A stretch of DNA of 64,000 nt, taken from NCBI RefSeq assembly GCF_001563475.1, contig NZ_LPUT01000023.1, forward strand, positions 372,001 to 436,000. The letters are read 5' to 3'. Made by a program: the position numbers and the translations under genes. Every line of letters starts with the position of its first letter. Position 1 is the stretch's first letter. Below the pieces are notes generated by a model. That model was given only the letters and a program-made list of their open reading frames with translations, was not told where the DNA came from and ran no database searches. Positions 55,537 through 64,000 of this stretch are shown here, one piece after another. The DNA is from Sporosarcina sp. HYO08. Lineage in GTDB: Bacteria; Bacillota; Bacilli; Bacillales_A; Planococcaceae.

Positions 55537-56118
55537 TTAAGCCATTAATTGTGTACGTTGTTGAGCAATCCATTTTTTCATGCTCTTGAATAAAAGTAAT
55601 GAAACAGCCATTAGAATAATACCTTTAATCAAGTTAAACGGTAAAATCCCAAGGACGATCATAGAATATAGCGCATCTCCAGACATGACTGGCATATTTA
55701 AGAAATACGTGTACATCGGCAAGAATAATACGTAGTTTAAAACACTCATCCCGACTGCCATCGCAACTGTTCCTGCAATCAGACCTGCCGCAAGACCTTT
55801 TGTTGAACGAAATTTATTGTAAATAAAGTAAATGGGCATGATAAACAATACACCTGTCGTAAAGTTCGCAATTTCCCCTACCGGAACGCCTGTAGGACTG
55901 CCGGATAAAAACCAGTGCATAACATTTTTGATCAGCTCAACTGCAATACCGGCAACCGGTCCCATCGTCATAATGGCAATTACCGCGGGAATCTCCCCAA
56001 AATCAATTTTCAGAAAAGACGGTAAAGCCGGCAGCGGAAAATTAAACTGCATTAAAATCGTGCCAATACTTCCAAGCATCGCCATCAAAATCATTTTACG
56101 CAACTTCTTATTATTCAT
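55537..56118 (-). CDS. ribU: Riboflavin ECF transporter S component
   Basis: A 193-residue integral membrane protein with about five to six helices. LPALPSFLKIDFGEIPAVIAIMTMGPVAGIAVELIKNVMHWF (parts: the KIDFGEIP loop) is typical of RibU, and GxPVGEIANFTTG near 95 is conserved. It takes up riboflavin with the shared energising module EcfAAT. ATG at 56118 follows GGAGAGG; the frame extends to 56145 without support. It is controlled by an FMN riboswitch (56332-56460) and terminator (56189-56224). Named ypaA in older B. subtilis work. Confidence 0.95.
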   Translation of the reverse strand: MNNKKLRKMILMAMLGSIGTILMQFNFPLPALPSFLKIDFGEIPAVIAIMTMGPVAGIAVELIKNVMHWFLSGSPTGVPVGEIANFTTGVLFIMPIYFIYNKFRSTKGLAAGLIAGTVAMAVGMSVLNYVLFLPMYTYFLNMPVMSGDALYSMIVLGILPFNLIKGIILMAVSLLLFKSMKKWIAQQRTQLMA

Positions 56119-56188
56119 TTGTTCCTCTCTCCTTTTGCGATTCACTTCAAAAGAGGAAAGGCGGTTCCATCGTCAGCATCTGTGTCTA

Positions 56189-56224
56189 CAAAAAATCCCT
56201 AAAGCGAAAAAATCACTTTAGGGA
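56189..56224 (-). terminator. Riboswitch-controlled terminator of ribU
   Basis: Stem TCCCTAAAG (56196-56204) with CTTTAGGGA (56216-56224), followed on the minus strand by a seven-base T run. It lies between the FMN aptamer and the ribU start, so it is the expression platform. Confidence 0.85.
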
Positions 56225-56331
56225 GTGTTAAAGGCATCTTTAAATAAAGGGTAATCATAAGCGTTTTTCTCCTTATCCCACCCGTACTTAAATAAGCTCT
56301 CTCTTTGCATGCAACACAAAAAGACGGCCTA

Positions 56332-56460
56332 CCTTCACCTTCTCCCATCCAGACTTTACTGTCGGCTCTGGAATCACACCAGAATCAGCTGTTAAGCTCG
56401 CGGGCTAGAAAGAGATCTTCCATTACCGCCGGTCGGGAATTACACCCTGCCCCGAAGATG
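56332..56460 (-). ncRNA. FMN riboswitch (RFN element) upstream of ribU
   Basis: Read on the minus strand the aptamer starts ATCTTCGGGGCAGGGTG (56459-56443), contains ATTCCCGACCGGCGGTAAT and AGCCCGCGAGC, and ends with GGATGGGAGAAGGTGAAGG-type sequence. These blocks are the RFN signature. FMN binding should favour the downstream terminator and shut off ribU when flavin is plentiful. Confidence 0.95.
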
Positions 56461-56482
56461 AATCAATATTGTATTTGGTTTT

Positions 56483-56511
56483 ATTATACACAAAAAACGA
56501 CAACTTGTAAA
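56483..56511 (-). promoter_or_regulatory. Promoter of ribU leader
   Basis: TTTACA (56506-56511) and TATAAT (56483-56488) on the minus strand with 17-bp spacing, close to consensus. It begins the transcript about 15 bases before the FMN aptamer. Its -35 box overlaps the stem of the rsiX terminator. Confidence 0.8.
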
Positions 56512-56532
56512 CTCTTCCGTCACAAGTTGCCG
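56492..56532 (-). terminator. Terminator of sigX-rsiX, overlapping the ribU promoter
   Basis: On the minus strand CGGCAACTTGT (56532-56522) pairs with ACAAGTTGTCG (56508-56498), 11 bp with one G-T pair, and six T residues follow (56497-56492). The T run lies in the spacer of the ribU promoter. Confidence 0.75.
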
Positions 56533-56538
56533 CAATAC

Positions 56539-57789
56539 TCATTTTAATAGAGTTGGCATTGGGTTCGAACCTACTGGTACTGGAAGTGGCTTTCGGAAAT
56601 CAAATCCATTCCACTCTTCTTGCATGATGTTCTCAAATTGTAACTGCTCGCCGAAACTTGCACCGGTAAGTAGTAGACCTTCGATCATTTGCATCGCCCG
56701 CTTCTGCTCCATCGTTTCCAAGTCCACTAGTTGCTTAAACTTTACAACTGTCACATCTGCCTTCGGAATCACATTAAATTCAATATGTTCCGGAATGACT
56801 GATAAAAATAGATCATTCGGCTGCTCTTTTATCTGCTCTAAAGCCTCCGGCAAATTCGCATACGTTTGACCAAAGTTTGGAGACAAAAACTGTTCGCCGT
56901 TTGCTTGTTCATATACATAATAACTAGTCGCATTTCGGCCGTTCGTTAATGGCAGTGCTCCCGGCTCACCCACTTGATCGAACTCGGCAGGTGTACCATC
57001 TTCATTTTGAAAACGCACTTCCTGGAAACCGTAAAACGTATCTTGTAAGGAATGCGTGTAGGTCTCTATCGCAGCAGATGATGAATCGTAACCATGTCCT
57101 TGTGGCAGCTTATGAATGAGGGCATCGCCTTCTGCTAACAGCTGACCTTTATAAGGGTGGTATTCCCCGAAGCCAAGTCCAGTTTCGTCAATCTCCGCGG
57201 CGTATTTTTCATACAACTCATAGCTCGTCGGATTGACGTTCCCAAAATCCTTTTCAATTTGGCTCTTGGGAATTAAAATAGTGACAGGTATGCTTAGTGC
57301 TTGATCACCTAATAAGCCAAGATGGAATACTGTCATTCCTTCCAAGTCTTGTGGATAGACTGCGTTTTTTAACGTTCGGCTTCTTTCAGCAAATGCAACA
57401 AGCTTGTTTTCAGTTTCGACAGCTACACTTTCTTCAGTTCCTTTAAGATAACCGTCATCCGTCGCTTGACTGCTATATAACTGAGCGTCATTTGATTCCG
57501 CCTCAAGTGCAGCTGTTTCAGCATAATCCTGTGAGGTGGAATCCCTAGATGCTAACCTTTCGCTATCATTCAGCATAGAAGGAACAAGAATTCCGATTAA
57601 AAGAAGTGCGGCCGCAGCTACCATAGCCGGGATCCACTTCTTCAAACGATTTTGACGACGAGGGGCAGTGAATCTTTCATCTGCTTTTAGCCTGGCCAAT
57701 ATTTCCGACTTCGGGCGGTGATCTTCAATATTCGGCATATCCTTTAAAAGCGTTTCAATTTTATCTTCATCCCATTTTTTTTCGTTCAC
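56539..57789 (-). CDS. rsiX: Anti-sigma-X factor (RsiX-like)
   Basis: A 416-residue single-pass membrane protein: cytoplasmic N-terminus (residues 1-50, the sigma-binding part), a membrane helix (WIPAMVAAAALLLIGILVPSM) and a large extracytoplasmic domain. It lies directly downstream of sigX with a 4-base overlap, the usual sigma/anti-sigma pairing. It is longer than B. subtilis RsiX (about 370 residues) and similarity beyond the N-terminal part is hard to judge by eye. Annotation rests on topology and context. Confidence 0.85.
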   Translation of the reverse strand: MNEKKWDEDKIETLLKDMPNIEDHRPKSEILARLKADERFTAPRRQNRLKKWIPAMVAAAALLLIGILVPSMLNDSERLASRDSTSQDYAETAALEAESNDAQLYSSQATDDGYLKGTEESVAVETENKLVAFAERSRTLKNAVYPQDLEGMTVFHLGLLGDQALSIPVTILIPKSQIEKDFGNVNPTSYELYEKYAAEIDETGLGFGEYHPYKGQLLAEGDALIHKLPQGHGYDSSSAAIETYTHSLQDTFYGFQEVRFQNEDGTPAEFDQVGEPGALPLTNGRNATSYYVYEQANGEQFLSPNFGQTYANLPEALEQIKEQPNDLFLSVIPEHIEFNVIPKADVTVVKFKQLVDLETMEQKRAMQMIEGLLLTGASFGEQLQFENIMQEEWNGFDFRKPLPVPVGSNPMPTLLK

Positions 57790-58319
57790 TTCTGTCCCCC
57801 CTTTTCAGCTGGAAGAGCATTCAGTTTTTTCTGAAGCGCTTTGATCGCCCGGTGCTGGGTTGTTTTTACTTTTCCTTCCGTCCAGCCAAGCGAGTCGGCT
57901 GTTTCCGCAATTGACAGATCATGGAAATATCGCATAAGAATGACCATTTTCTGATCACCCGTACACGTATCGAGCGCGCTTAAAAGTTCTTTCATGTCTT
58001 CACTGAGCATGACAATTTCTTCCGGAGGAGGACCCAAAGAGACAAGCTCCTGTTGTTCCCAATCGAACTTGTCAAACGCATGCTTTTTCCGAACGGATTT
58101 CTTTCGAAAATGGTCGATGGCAACATTTTTTGCGATCGAAAAAAGCCATGTCTTCTCAGAGCTTTTCCCTTCAAAGCCAGCATATGCCCGCAGTACACGG
58201 ACATACACTTCATGAACGAGATCCTCCGCACCATTGCGATCCCCTGTTAAATAAATTAAGAACTTAAAAACATCTTGGTGATATTGATCATAAATTCTAT
58301 GGAAAACGGAGTCGTCCAT
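57786..58319 (-). CDS. sigX: ECF sigma factor SigX
   Basis: A 177-residue extracytoplasmic-function sigma factor. Region 2 has DVFKFLIYLTGDRNGAEDLVHEVYVRVLRAY and WLFSIAKNVAIDHFRKK; region 4 ends in LSIAETADSLGWTEGKVKTTQHRAIKALQKKL. SigX in Bacillus modifies envelope charge and lipid genes. ATG at 58319 follows GGGGGG by 5 bases. The promoter 58344-58369 carries the TGTAAC and CGAC boxes of a SigX target, implying autoregulation. It follows resE as in B. subtilis. Confidence 0.93.
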   Translation of the reverse strand: MDDSVFHRIYDQYHQDVFKFLIYLTGDRNGAEDLVHEVYVRVLRAYAGFEGKSSEKTWLFSIAKNVAIDHFRKKSVRKKHAFDKFDWEQQELVSLGPPPEEIVMLSEDMKELLSALDTCTGDQKMVILMRYFHDLSIAETADSLGWTEGKVKTTQHRAIKALQKKLNALPAEKGGQK

Positions 58320-58343
58320 GAAATCCCCCCGTTCAATCAATTA

Positions 58344-58369
58344 GTCGTTAGTTAAACTGAAAAGTTACA
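58344..58369 (-). promoter_or_regulatory. SigX-type autoregulatory promoter
   Basis: On the minus strand TGTAAC (58364-58369) and CGAC (58344-58347) are spaced by 16 bp, as in published SigX promoters of B. subtilis. The start point falls about 15-20 bases before the sigX ATG. Confidence 0.75.
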
Positions 58370-58410
58370 GAAGATCAATCAACTTTTTTACAATGTCGCT
58401 TTGTGGCTCA

Positions 58411-60228
58411 TCATTCACTTGAACCCGTAGCCGTTAAAGGAAGGATACAGCTAAAAATAGTCCCTTTTTCTTCGCCTCTTCTCGCGCTAATTTCGCCGCC
58501 GTGTAAATCGATGATGTTTTTGGCGATGGCAAGTCCTAGACCCGTACCGCCTTTTCCACGTGTTCGCGCTTTATCCGCCTTATAGAACCGTTCAAAAATA
58601 AATGGCAAATCTTCTTCAGGAATCCCGACGCCAGTATCCTTAACGGTTAATTCAACAGATTGACCATATTGCCGAAGAGCAACTGTGACATTCCCGTCGA
58701 TCGGCGTATGGCGGATCGCGTTGTCGATCAAGTTCGTGAATACTTGCTCCAGTCGATCTTCGTCCACATGTAAAATAACCTCTTCATTTTGCGGGACATC
58801 CAATGTCAACGAAACTTCTGCATCACGTGCAACTTGCGTAAACTTCGTCACTATCCGATCTAAAAATGGTACCATTGAGACATCATCTTTATACAAACGC
58901 TTATGACCAGACTCCATCCGGGCAAGATCCAGCAAATCTGTGACGAGACGCCCCATGCGCATCGATTCATCATGAATCACTTGGATCATTTCATCGCGCT
59001 CTTCATCATTCGCGATCACACCATCAATAATCGCTTCACTATACCCTTGAAGCATTGAAATCGGCGTCCGCAGCTCATGGGATACATTCGCGATAAAATC
59101 TGATCGCAACTTATCCAATTTATGTTGTTCCGTCATATCTCTTAGAACAGCAACCGCTCCACGGATATTATTGCCCCTACTATAAAGCGGGCTAATGGAA
59201 ATATCATAAAAGCGGCCATTGAGCTCGAGCTCATCCTCAACTTCTTCTGCAAATGATAAAACATGTTCAAGCATATGGAAAATTTCGGGTGGTATCGGTT
59301 CATCTTCCGCGCCGTTTTTCAAATACCAATTTTGTAAAACGCGATCAGCTTGCGGATTTGTCGATAAAATTGTGAAATCACGATTAAACGTTATGACCGC
59401 GTCTGCCATCGACGTTAAAATACTTGAAAGTTGTTCTTTTTCTTGGCTAATGAGTTCAACATGATACTTTAACTGACGACCCATTTGGTTAAATGCGGTA
59501 GCCAGCTGGCCGAGCTCATCGGTTGATGTGACTGGCAACTTTGTATCGAAATTCCCTTTCGACAATTCAAATGCAGCTTGTCTTAATCCTCTAAGCGGTG
59601 AAGTAATACGGGTCGATAAGAAAAATGCAAAAACAGTCGTCAATATAAACGCAATAAAAGCGGACAACACAACGATATGTGTCGTTCGTTTCGTCGTCCT
59701 ATGAATCGCTTCAAGACTTTGATACATAACGACAGATGAGACTAATTCCTGATCTTGCTGGAATGGTTGGATCAATACAAGGTATTGTTCCATCACGCCT
59801 TCTTCTTTATTCGATGGCAGCATCATTTCTTTCACAACTGGCGTTTTATTGTTATACATCGATAGCAATGACGATTCCGTTAAAATTTTTTGCTCAATCG
59901 TATCCGCGTTTAGGCCATGATGAAAGGCGTAAAGCGTCTTGCCATTTTCATCGATAATCATTGCACTTGTTTCGACATCCAAAATATCTTGGATAATTAA
60001 CTTCATGGACGATTCGCTTTCATGATCTTCCACAATCTTGCCTATGGTGGTAGCTTCCCTCCGCAAAGAATCTTCAGCCTGTTCCGTGTGAAAATCATCC
60101 AAAAACTCTAACAACAATACCGTAACGATAAATAAAACAAATGAAACGAGAAGCAATATGGTTGCCCATAGCTTCCCGACAATTGAATTCCATATTCTAT
60201 TCATAAGGGATCTCGAACTTGTATCCAA
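58411..60228 (-). CDS. resE: Sensor histidine kinase ResE
   Basis: A 605-residue kinase with two membrane segments (about 17-40 and 180-205) flanking an extracytoplasmic sensor region, then HAMP (LSTRITSPLRGLRQAAFEL onward), a PAS-like domain, HisKA with phospho-acceptor ANVSHELRTPISMLQGYSEA near 375, and HATPase with N box NLIDNAIRHTP and G boxes DTGVGIPEEDLPFIFERF and GGTGLGLAIAKNI. It senses oxygen limitation and redox state in Bacillus. It overlaps resD by 32 bases. Confidence 0.94.
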   Translation of the reverse strand: MDTSSRSLMNRIWNSIVGKLWATILLLVSFVLFIVTVLLLEFLDDFHTEQAEDSLRREATTIGKIVEDHESESSMKLIIQDILDVETSAMIIDENGKTLYAFHHGLNADTIEQKILTESSLLSMYNNKTPVVKEMMLPSNKEEGVMEQYLVLIQPFQQDQELVSSVVMYQSLEAIHRTTKRTTHIVVLSAFIAFILTTVFAFFLSTRITSPLRGLRQAAFELSKGNFDTKLPVTSTDELGQLATAFNQMGRQLKYHVELISQEKEQLSSILTSMADAVITFNRDFTILSTNPQADRVLQNWYLKNGAEDEPIPPEIFHMLEHVLSFAEEVEDELELNGRFYDISISPLYSRGNNIRGAVAVLRDMTEQHKLDKLRSDFIANVSHELRTPISMLQGYSEAIIDGVIANDEERDEMIQVIHDESMRMGRLVTDLLDLARMESGHKRLYKDDVSMVPFLDRIVTKFTQVARDAEVSLTLDVPQNEEVILHVDEDRLEQVFTNLIDNAIRHTPIDGNVTVALRQYGQSVELTVKDTGVGIPEEDLPFIFERFYKADKARTRGKGGTGLGLAIAKNIIDLHGGEISARRGEEKGTIFSCILPLTATGSSE

Positions 60229-60916
60229 CGCCCCAGACCGTTACGATCATCTTGGCCGCCTGTTCTGATACCCGGCTGAGCTTTTCACGCAATCTTTTCA
60301 CATGTGTATCAACCGTCCGAAGGTCTCCGAAAAACTCATAATGCCATACTTCTTTTAATAATTGTTCCCGGTCGAATACTTTGTCCGGAGACTTGGCTAA
60401 GAAGTAGAGAAGTTCGTATTCTTTCGGTGTTAAGTTCACTTCTTTTCCATCTGCCGTCACACGGTGTGCATCATGGTCAATTGTAAGCTGTGGAAAAACG
60501 ACAAGATCTTTCGATGTCGTTGCTGTTGCAGCTCCTGCAAATGAAGCGGAACGGCGAAGAATTGCCTTCACACGCAATACAACTTCCCGAGGACTAAACG
60601 GTTTGACGATATAATCGTCAGCTCCTGATTCGAATCCAGAAACCCGATCGGATTCTTCTCCTTTCGCAGTCAACATAATGACTGGTGTCATATCTTTCTT
60701 ATCTCTTAAATCCTTCAGTACTTCGAGCCCATCTTTTTCAGGCATCATATGATCAAGTAAAATGCAGTCATAACGAGTAGCGGATGCTTTCTCAATGGCT
60801 TCTGCGCCGTCTACCGCCTCATCGACTTCATAACCTTCACGTGTAAGGTACATATTTAATAATCGGCGAATTCTGTCTTCGTCATCTACAACTAGTAAAG
60901 TAACTTTGCTTTCCAC
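60197..60916 (-). CDS. resD: Response regulator ResD
   Basis: A 239-residue OmpR-family regulator. Receiver acidic pocket VVDDEDR and phospho-acceptor aspartate in CILLDHMMPEKDG near residue 57, K in MLTAKGEESDR, and a winged helix with LTPKEYELLYFLAKSPDKVFDREQLLKEVWHYEFFGDLRTVDTHVKRLREKL (in parts). It activates respiration genes, including qcrABC in B. subtilis. GTG at 60916 follows AAAGGGG. A promoter at 60951-60980 and repeat copy C lie between it and resC. Confidence 0.94.
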   Translation of the reverse strand: MESKVTLLVVDDEDRIRRLLNMYLTREGYEVDEAVDGAEAIEKASATRYDCILLDHMMPEKDGLEVLKDLRDKKDMTPVIMLTAKGEESDRVSGFESGADDYIVKPFSPREVVLRVKAILRRSASFAGAATATTSKDLVVFPQLTIDHDAHRVTADGKEVNLTPKEYELLYFLAKSPDKVFDREQLLKEVWHYEFFGDLRTVDTHVKRLREKLSRVSEQAAKMIVTVWGVGYKFEIPYE

Positions 60917-60950
60917 AAAACATTACCCCTTTCAACATCCTTCTGTCTCT

Positions 60951-60980
60951 ATTGTACAAGTCAAACCGCGAAAAAGTAAA
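60951..60980 (-). promoter_or_regulatory. Candidate promoter of resDE
   Basis: TTTACT (60975-60980) and TACAAT (60951-60956) on the minus strand, spaced by 18 bp, 35 bases before the resD start and downstream of the palindromic repeat. It would allow resDE expression independent of resABC. Confidence 0.45.
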
Positions 60981-61002
60981 CTGGAACAACACCATACTGA
61001 AA

Positions 61003-61126
61003 AACTGGGACTGTCCCAAAACGAAGGGCCAGGCACCTTTGAACACCAGATATAGTATCGAGATTTAAAGGAGATACTACACCCTGATAGTGTATAGTGG
61101 TAGGCACTTCTGGGACAGCCCCAGTT
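61003..61126. repeat. Dispersed palindromic repeat, copy C
   Basis: 124 bp between AACTGGGACTGTCCC (61003-61017) and GGGACAGCCCCAGTT (ends 61126), complementary except for one position. The inner stem has partly decayed (GATATAGTATC against GATACTACACC) and three bases are missing from the right GGTGCC-AGGCAC arm compared with copy A. It lies in the resC-resD gap, 8 bp beyond the resC stop. Confidence 0.8.
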
Positions 61127-61133
61127 AATCAAT

Positions 61134-62318
61134 TTATGCGTAGGAATGCAGTCCGGCAATAATTAAGTTTACCGCAATTAGGTTAAACATAATGATGATA
61201 AATCCAATCACTGCTAGCCATGCGGATTTCTTTCCTTCCCAGTCGCGGGATAAACGCAAGTGAAGGAAAGCCGCATAAAAGAGCCACGTAATGAGTGCCC
61301 ACACTTCTTTTGGATCCCAGCCCCAGAAACGAGACCATGCTTCATGCGCCCAAATCATCGCGAAAATTAATGCACCTAATGTAAAGACCGGGAATCCGAT
61401 CAGAACTGAACGGTAACCAATTTCATCCATTAATTGCGAGTTTGCTTTTTTAGCAAATGACTGGAACATCATGGCGATCGGACGACGATAAATGAGTCGC
61501 ATTAATAAATAAATGACAATTCCAGTACCAACTGACCAAACAAATGTCGTTAACGTTTTCGCATTAATGACTGCCGGCATTTCAGCCCAAGGCTCCATCG
61601 CACCTGGGGTAAGTGCCTCATATTGATGCATGCCAAACAATGGGGGATAATGATAAACCATTTGAGCCGGTTTTTCATTTTGATCGACATATGTAAATGC
61701 CGCCTCATACCCAGTCACTTTAAAAGTTGTTGAAGAAACGATAAAGCCAACGACTAAAATGAGCGTAAAGACAACTGCCTCAAGCCAAAAACGCTCTTTT
61801 GACTTTTTCGTCATATCGACATTTTTTAATAAGTAGACAACGCCTGCAACGGCACTAATTGCAAGAATCGCTTCTCCAAGCGCTGCTGTAATCACATGGA
61901 TTGTTAGCCAATAACTTTTCAATGCTGGTATAAGCGGTGTAATTTCCCTCGGAAACATACTTGCATAGCCGATGATAATAATCGCAATTGGCAGTGCAAA
62001 CAAACCAAGGGATGGCGTTCGATAGATAAAGAATAACAATATGAACGCCCCGACAAGCATCATGCCAAATGCCGTTGTAAATTCAAACATATTACTTACA
62101 GGTGCATGACCTGATGCAATCCATCTCGTAATAAAATAGCCAACTTGGGAAACAAATCCGATAATCGTAATAGCTATTCCAATTGTTCCCCATCGATTAT
62201 TTTGATAAGTTGCTTCCGATTTCGCGCCTTTTACGGCACCGCCAAAAAATAGCGTGGCTACAAGGTAAGCAATAAACGATATCAAAAGCAAATTGGCACT
62301 TAACGATGCAAGTTCCAT
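61134..62318 (-). CDS. resC: Cytochrome c biogenesis protein ResC (CcsA/CcsB family)
   Basis: A 394-residue polytopic protein with about eight membrane helices and the haem-handling tryptophan-rich motif [15 protein letters not shown] near residue 325. It works with ResB to deliver and attach haem to cytochromes c outside the membrane, such as QcrC. The ATG overlaps the last base of resB (62318). The protein ends close to repeat copy C. Confidence 0.95.
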   Translation of the reverse strand: MELASLSANLLLISFIAYLVATLFFGGAVKGAKSEATYQNNRWGTIGIAITIIGFVSQVGYFITRWIASGHAPVSNMFEFTTAFGMMLVGAFILLFFIYRTPSLGLFALPIAIIIIGYASMFPREITPLIPALKSYWLTIHVITAALGEAILAISAVAGVVYLLKNVDMTKKSKERFWLEAVVFTLILVVGFIVSSTTFKVTGYEAAFTYVDQNEKPAQMVYHYPPLFGMHQYEALTPGAMEPWAEMPAVINAKTLTTFVWSVGTGIVIYLLMRLIYRRPIAMMFQSFAKKANSQLMDEIGYRSVLIGFPVFTLGALIFAMIWAHEAWSRFWGWDPKEVWALITWLFYAAFLHLRLSRDWEGKKSAWLAVIGFIIIMFNLIAVNLIIAGLHSYA

Positions 62319-63961
62319 TAAGCCTTGTCCCCTTCCTTTTGTGAATTGGACTCTGGATCTTTCCGATCTTCATAATTAGGTAGTTGCGCAAAATCCTTCA
62401 CTTTGTCAATTTCTTTCCTTAATGAGAACCAGTTTTTATTCGTATGCGCAGCAACCAGCAACTCCCCGTCGGTTCCTTTTTGAATCCAAATTCGACGGTG
62501 GTTCCAGTAAGAACCTTGGGCTACACCGATCATGAAAATAATGCCGCCCAATAATAAAATGTATAATGTCTTATCTTTTCGGATCGTTAATCCGGAAATG
62601 TTTCTTGTCTCTGCACTTAAGAAGTTTACTTTATAATTATTCTCTTCTGTTTCCAATGTTTGACGTATCGCAACGAAACTCTTTTCACCTTCTGGTTTCT
62701 CGGCAGTCACCATTTTAAAGATAAATGCTGGATTATTAGGTAATGGAGACTTTGAAACAGGCTCCCCATTTTCGATCCCGTCGTAATCAGGGTAATAGTC
62801 TAATAGATCAACACGCGCACCATTTCCTAAATCATACGTTTTTTCCGGATTGACCAGATTGACCGTAAACTCACCGAGTGATCCGGCAGATGCTTTATCT
62901 GTTAATTGGAATGTCATCGCTTTCAGCTCATCCAAGCGATAATCCATTTGGAAAACATTGTAGCCGCTAAATTTTAGCGGTTTGTTAACGATAATAGAAT
63001 AGTCTTCTACTTTTTCCAAATCAGCCGTTCCCGGTAAACCATCTTTTGTTTTATAAAGCGTGACGTCTGTCTGGTAATTTTTCGGAATCATGCCAACCCG
63101 CTCAAGCGCTTCCCCAAACACGTCTTCCGCTTCTTCTTTTGTATAATTTTCTAATATAAATTGATGACTCTCTAAATAATACCCTGGCGCGCCTGGAATC
63201 GCCCGCATTTCCCCTTCACGAATCCACATCGTTTCATCTACGTAAAAACCTGGCAGTCCGCGCAGTAAAACCCCTAAAAGAAATATGATTAAGCCTGTAT
63301 GATTCACATAAGGGCCCCAACGAGAAAAACGGCCTTTTTCAGCTAATATTGCCCCGTCTTCTGTTTTCACATTGTACTTTAACGCTTTGAGTTTCTCTTC
63401 CGCCTTCGTCAATGCCTCGTCTGGATTGTCGGAAGGTCCTTCGCCGTAAATCCGCTGTCTTTTCATAAATGATATATGCCGCTTTGTACGTTGCTTCTTT
63501 AAAGATTTATAAAGAGGAATGACCCGGTCCACACTCGCAATAATAATCGAAGTTCCTAACATGCCGACTAATATTTTAAACCACCAGCTACTATACATGT
63601 CATGGAATCCCAGTTTGTAATAGACAACGCCCGCAAAACCATACAGACGCTCATAGTAGGCAGCAATATCTGCTTCTGCCGTAAATGGAACATACAGTTT
63701 CTGCGGAAATATTGTTCCGATTGCCGATGTTGCAAGTACTGCGACAATAATGCTGACTCCTATTTTCACACTCGAAAAGAAGTTCCATATTTTATCAATG
63801 ATCGATCGCTTATACGTTTGTGATCTTCGGGACGAACCTTCATAGCGCATATCGACAAGCTTGCTCTTTTTTGCTTCTTCGGTTAACGGTCGTCCACAGC
63901 TTTCGCAAAGCACCGTGCCAAATGGATTATCGTGACCGCACTGGCATTTGATTTTGTTCAT
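62318..63961 (-). CDS. resB: Cytochrome c biogenesis protein ResB (Ccs1 family)
   Basis: A 547-residue membrane protein. The N-terminus holds a zinc-ribbon-like pair of cysteine motifs ([18 protein letters not shown], residues about 7-24), as in Bacillus ResB. Three N-terminal membrane helices, a large extracytoplasmic domain and a final helix ([18 protein letters not shown] near 475) follow. It forms the haem channel complex with ResC. AAGGAG lies 8 bases before ATG at 63961. Confidence 0.95.
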   Translation of the reverse strand: MNKIKCQCGHDNPFGTVLCESCGRPLTEEAKKSKLVDMRYEGSSRRSQTYKRSIIDKIWNFFSSVKIGVSIIVAVLATSAIGTIFPQKLYVPFTAEADIAAYYERLYGFAGVVYYKLGFHDMYSSWWFKILVGMLGTSIIIASVDRVIPLYKSLKKQRTKRHISFMKRQRIYGEGPSDNPDEALTKAEEKLKALKYNVKTEDGAILAEKGRFSRWGPYVNHTGLIIFLLGVLLRGLPGFYVDETMWIREGEMRAIPGAPGYYLESHQFILENYTKEEAEDVFGEALERVGMIPKNYQTDVTLYKTKDGLPGTADLEKVEDYSIIVNKPLKFSGYNVFQMDYRLDELKAMTFQLTDKASAGSLGEFTVNLVNPEKTYDLGNGARVDLLDYYPDYDGIENGEPVSKSPLPNNPAFIFKMVTAEKPEGEKSFVAIRQTLETEENNYKVNFLSAETRNISGLTIRKDKTLYILLLGGIIFMIGVAQGSYWNHRRIWIQKGTDGELLVAAHTNKNWFSLRKEIDKVKDFAQLPNYEDRKDPESNSQKEGDKA

Positions 63962-63977
63962 TTTGAACGCTCCTTCA

Positions 63978-64000
63978 TTAAGGCTGAATGCTCTCCATTA
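63978..64000 (-). CDS. resA: Last codons of resA (thiol-disulfide oxidoreductase), partial
   Basis: Seven codons at the right edge read MESIQP followed by TAA (63978-63980), 16 bases before resB. ResA of Bacillus ends in a similar helix and always precedes resB. The call depends on context; only the C-terminal tail is in the window. Confidence 0.5.

Overview
The window reads as core chromosome of an endospore-forming, aerobic, low-to-mid GC Firmicute of the order Bacillales. Gene content and order follow Bacillus subtilis closely over about 64 kb (dnaD-aspB through the pan, aro, qcr, hbs, spoIVA, cmk and fer loci to resABCDE-sigX). Departures from the B. subtilis layout suggest a Planococcaceae-type relative (Sporosarcina, Solibacillus or Lysinibacillus side of the order). 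That family placement is inference. Sporulation and germination genes (spoIVA, sleB, ypeB) and bacillithiol genes (bshA, ypdA) support a spore-forming Bacillales. Almost every gene lies on the minus strand; only a YitT-family gene (12003-12875) and ferredoxin (55054-55305) are on the plus strand. No tRNA, rRNA, CRISPR array, prophage or transposase gene was seen.

Layout, left to right, with minus-strand transcription running right to left. 1-4829: dnaD (partial), aspB, ypmB, a small overlapping ORF, dinG. 5103-11897: mazG-like, dapB, bshA, cca, birA, then panBCD behind their own promoter and an attenuator-like leader. 12003-16492: YitT-family protein, membrane zinc peptidase, ypjA and the menaquinol:cytochrome c reductase qcrABC. 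16820-23727: a complete acetoin dehydrogenase locus (E3, E1alpha, E1beta, E2) with a sigma-54 activator, inserted between qcrA and ypiF, which are adjacent in B. subtilis. 23892-37828: ypiFBA, aroA, tyrA, hisC, aroH, aroB, aroC, cheR, ndk, hepT, menG, hepS, mtrB, folE and hup; this aromatic supraoperon has no trp genes. 38224-45826: spoIVA, yphFE, gpsA, der, ypfD (S1-like), plsC, cmk. 45919-54946: PilZ protein, ypeB-sleB, prsW, ypdA, a phosphoesterase, a LysM protein, recQ, ypbB. 55054-64000: fer, ribU behind an FMN riboswitch, rsiX-sigX, resE, resD, resC, resB and the last codons of resA.

The genes tie together in several ways. BirA, pantothenate and lysine-branch genes share one block. Shikimate, menaquinone and heptaprenyl synthesis sit together and supply quinone to QcrABC. 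ResDE, ResBC and QcrABC link cytochrome c assembly to its use. SleB and YpeB form a germination pair, and SigX and RsiX a sigma/anti-sigma pair.

The less ordinary material is between genes: a dispersed palindromic repeat of about 120 bp in three copies with a compensatory change in its stem; three 20-bp-spaced TTGAAGTTTGTGAACA repeats upstream of qcrABC that resemble ResD sites; a sigma-54 promoter with enhancer-like repeats and a 16-codon leader ORF before the acetoin operon; a structured leader with terminator before panB; promoters embedded in terminators before ribU and spoIVA; and a good SigX-type autoregulatory promoter. No plainly new multi-gene system was found; the best candidates for something undescribed are the palindromic repeat family and the leader ORFs.
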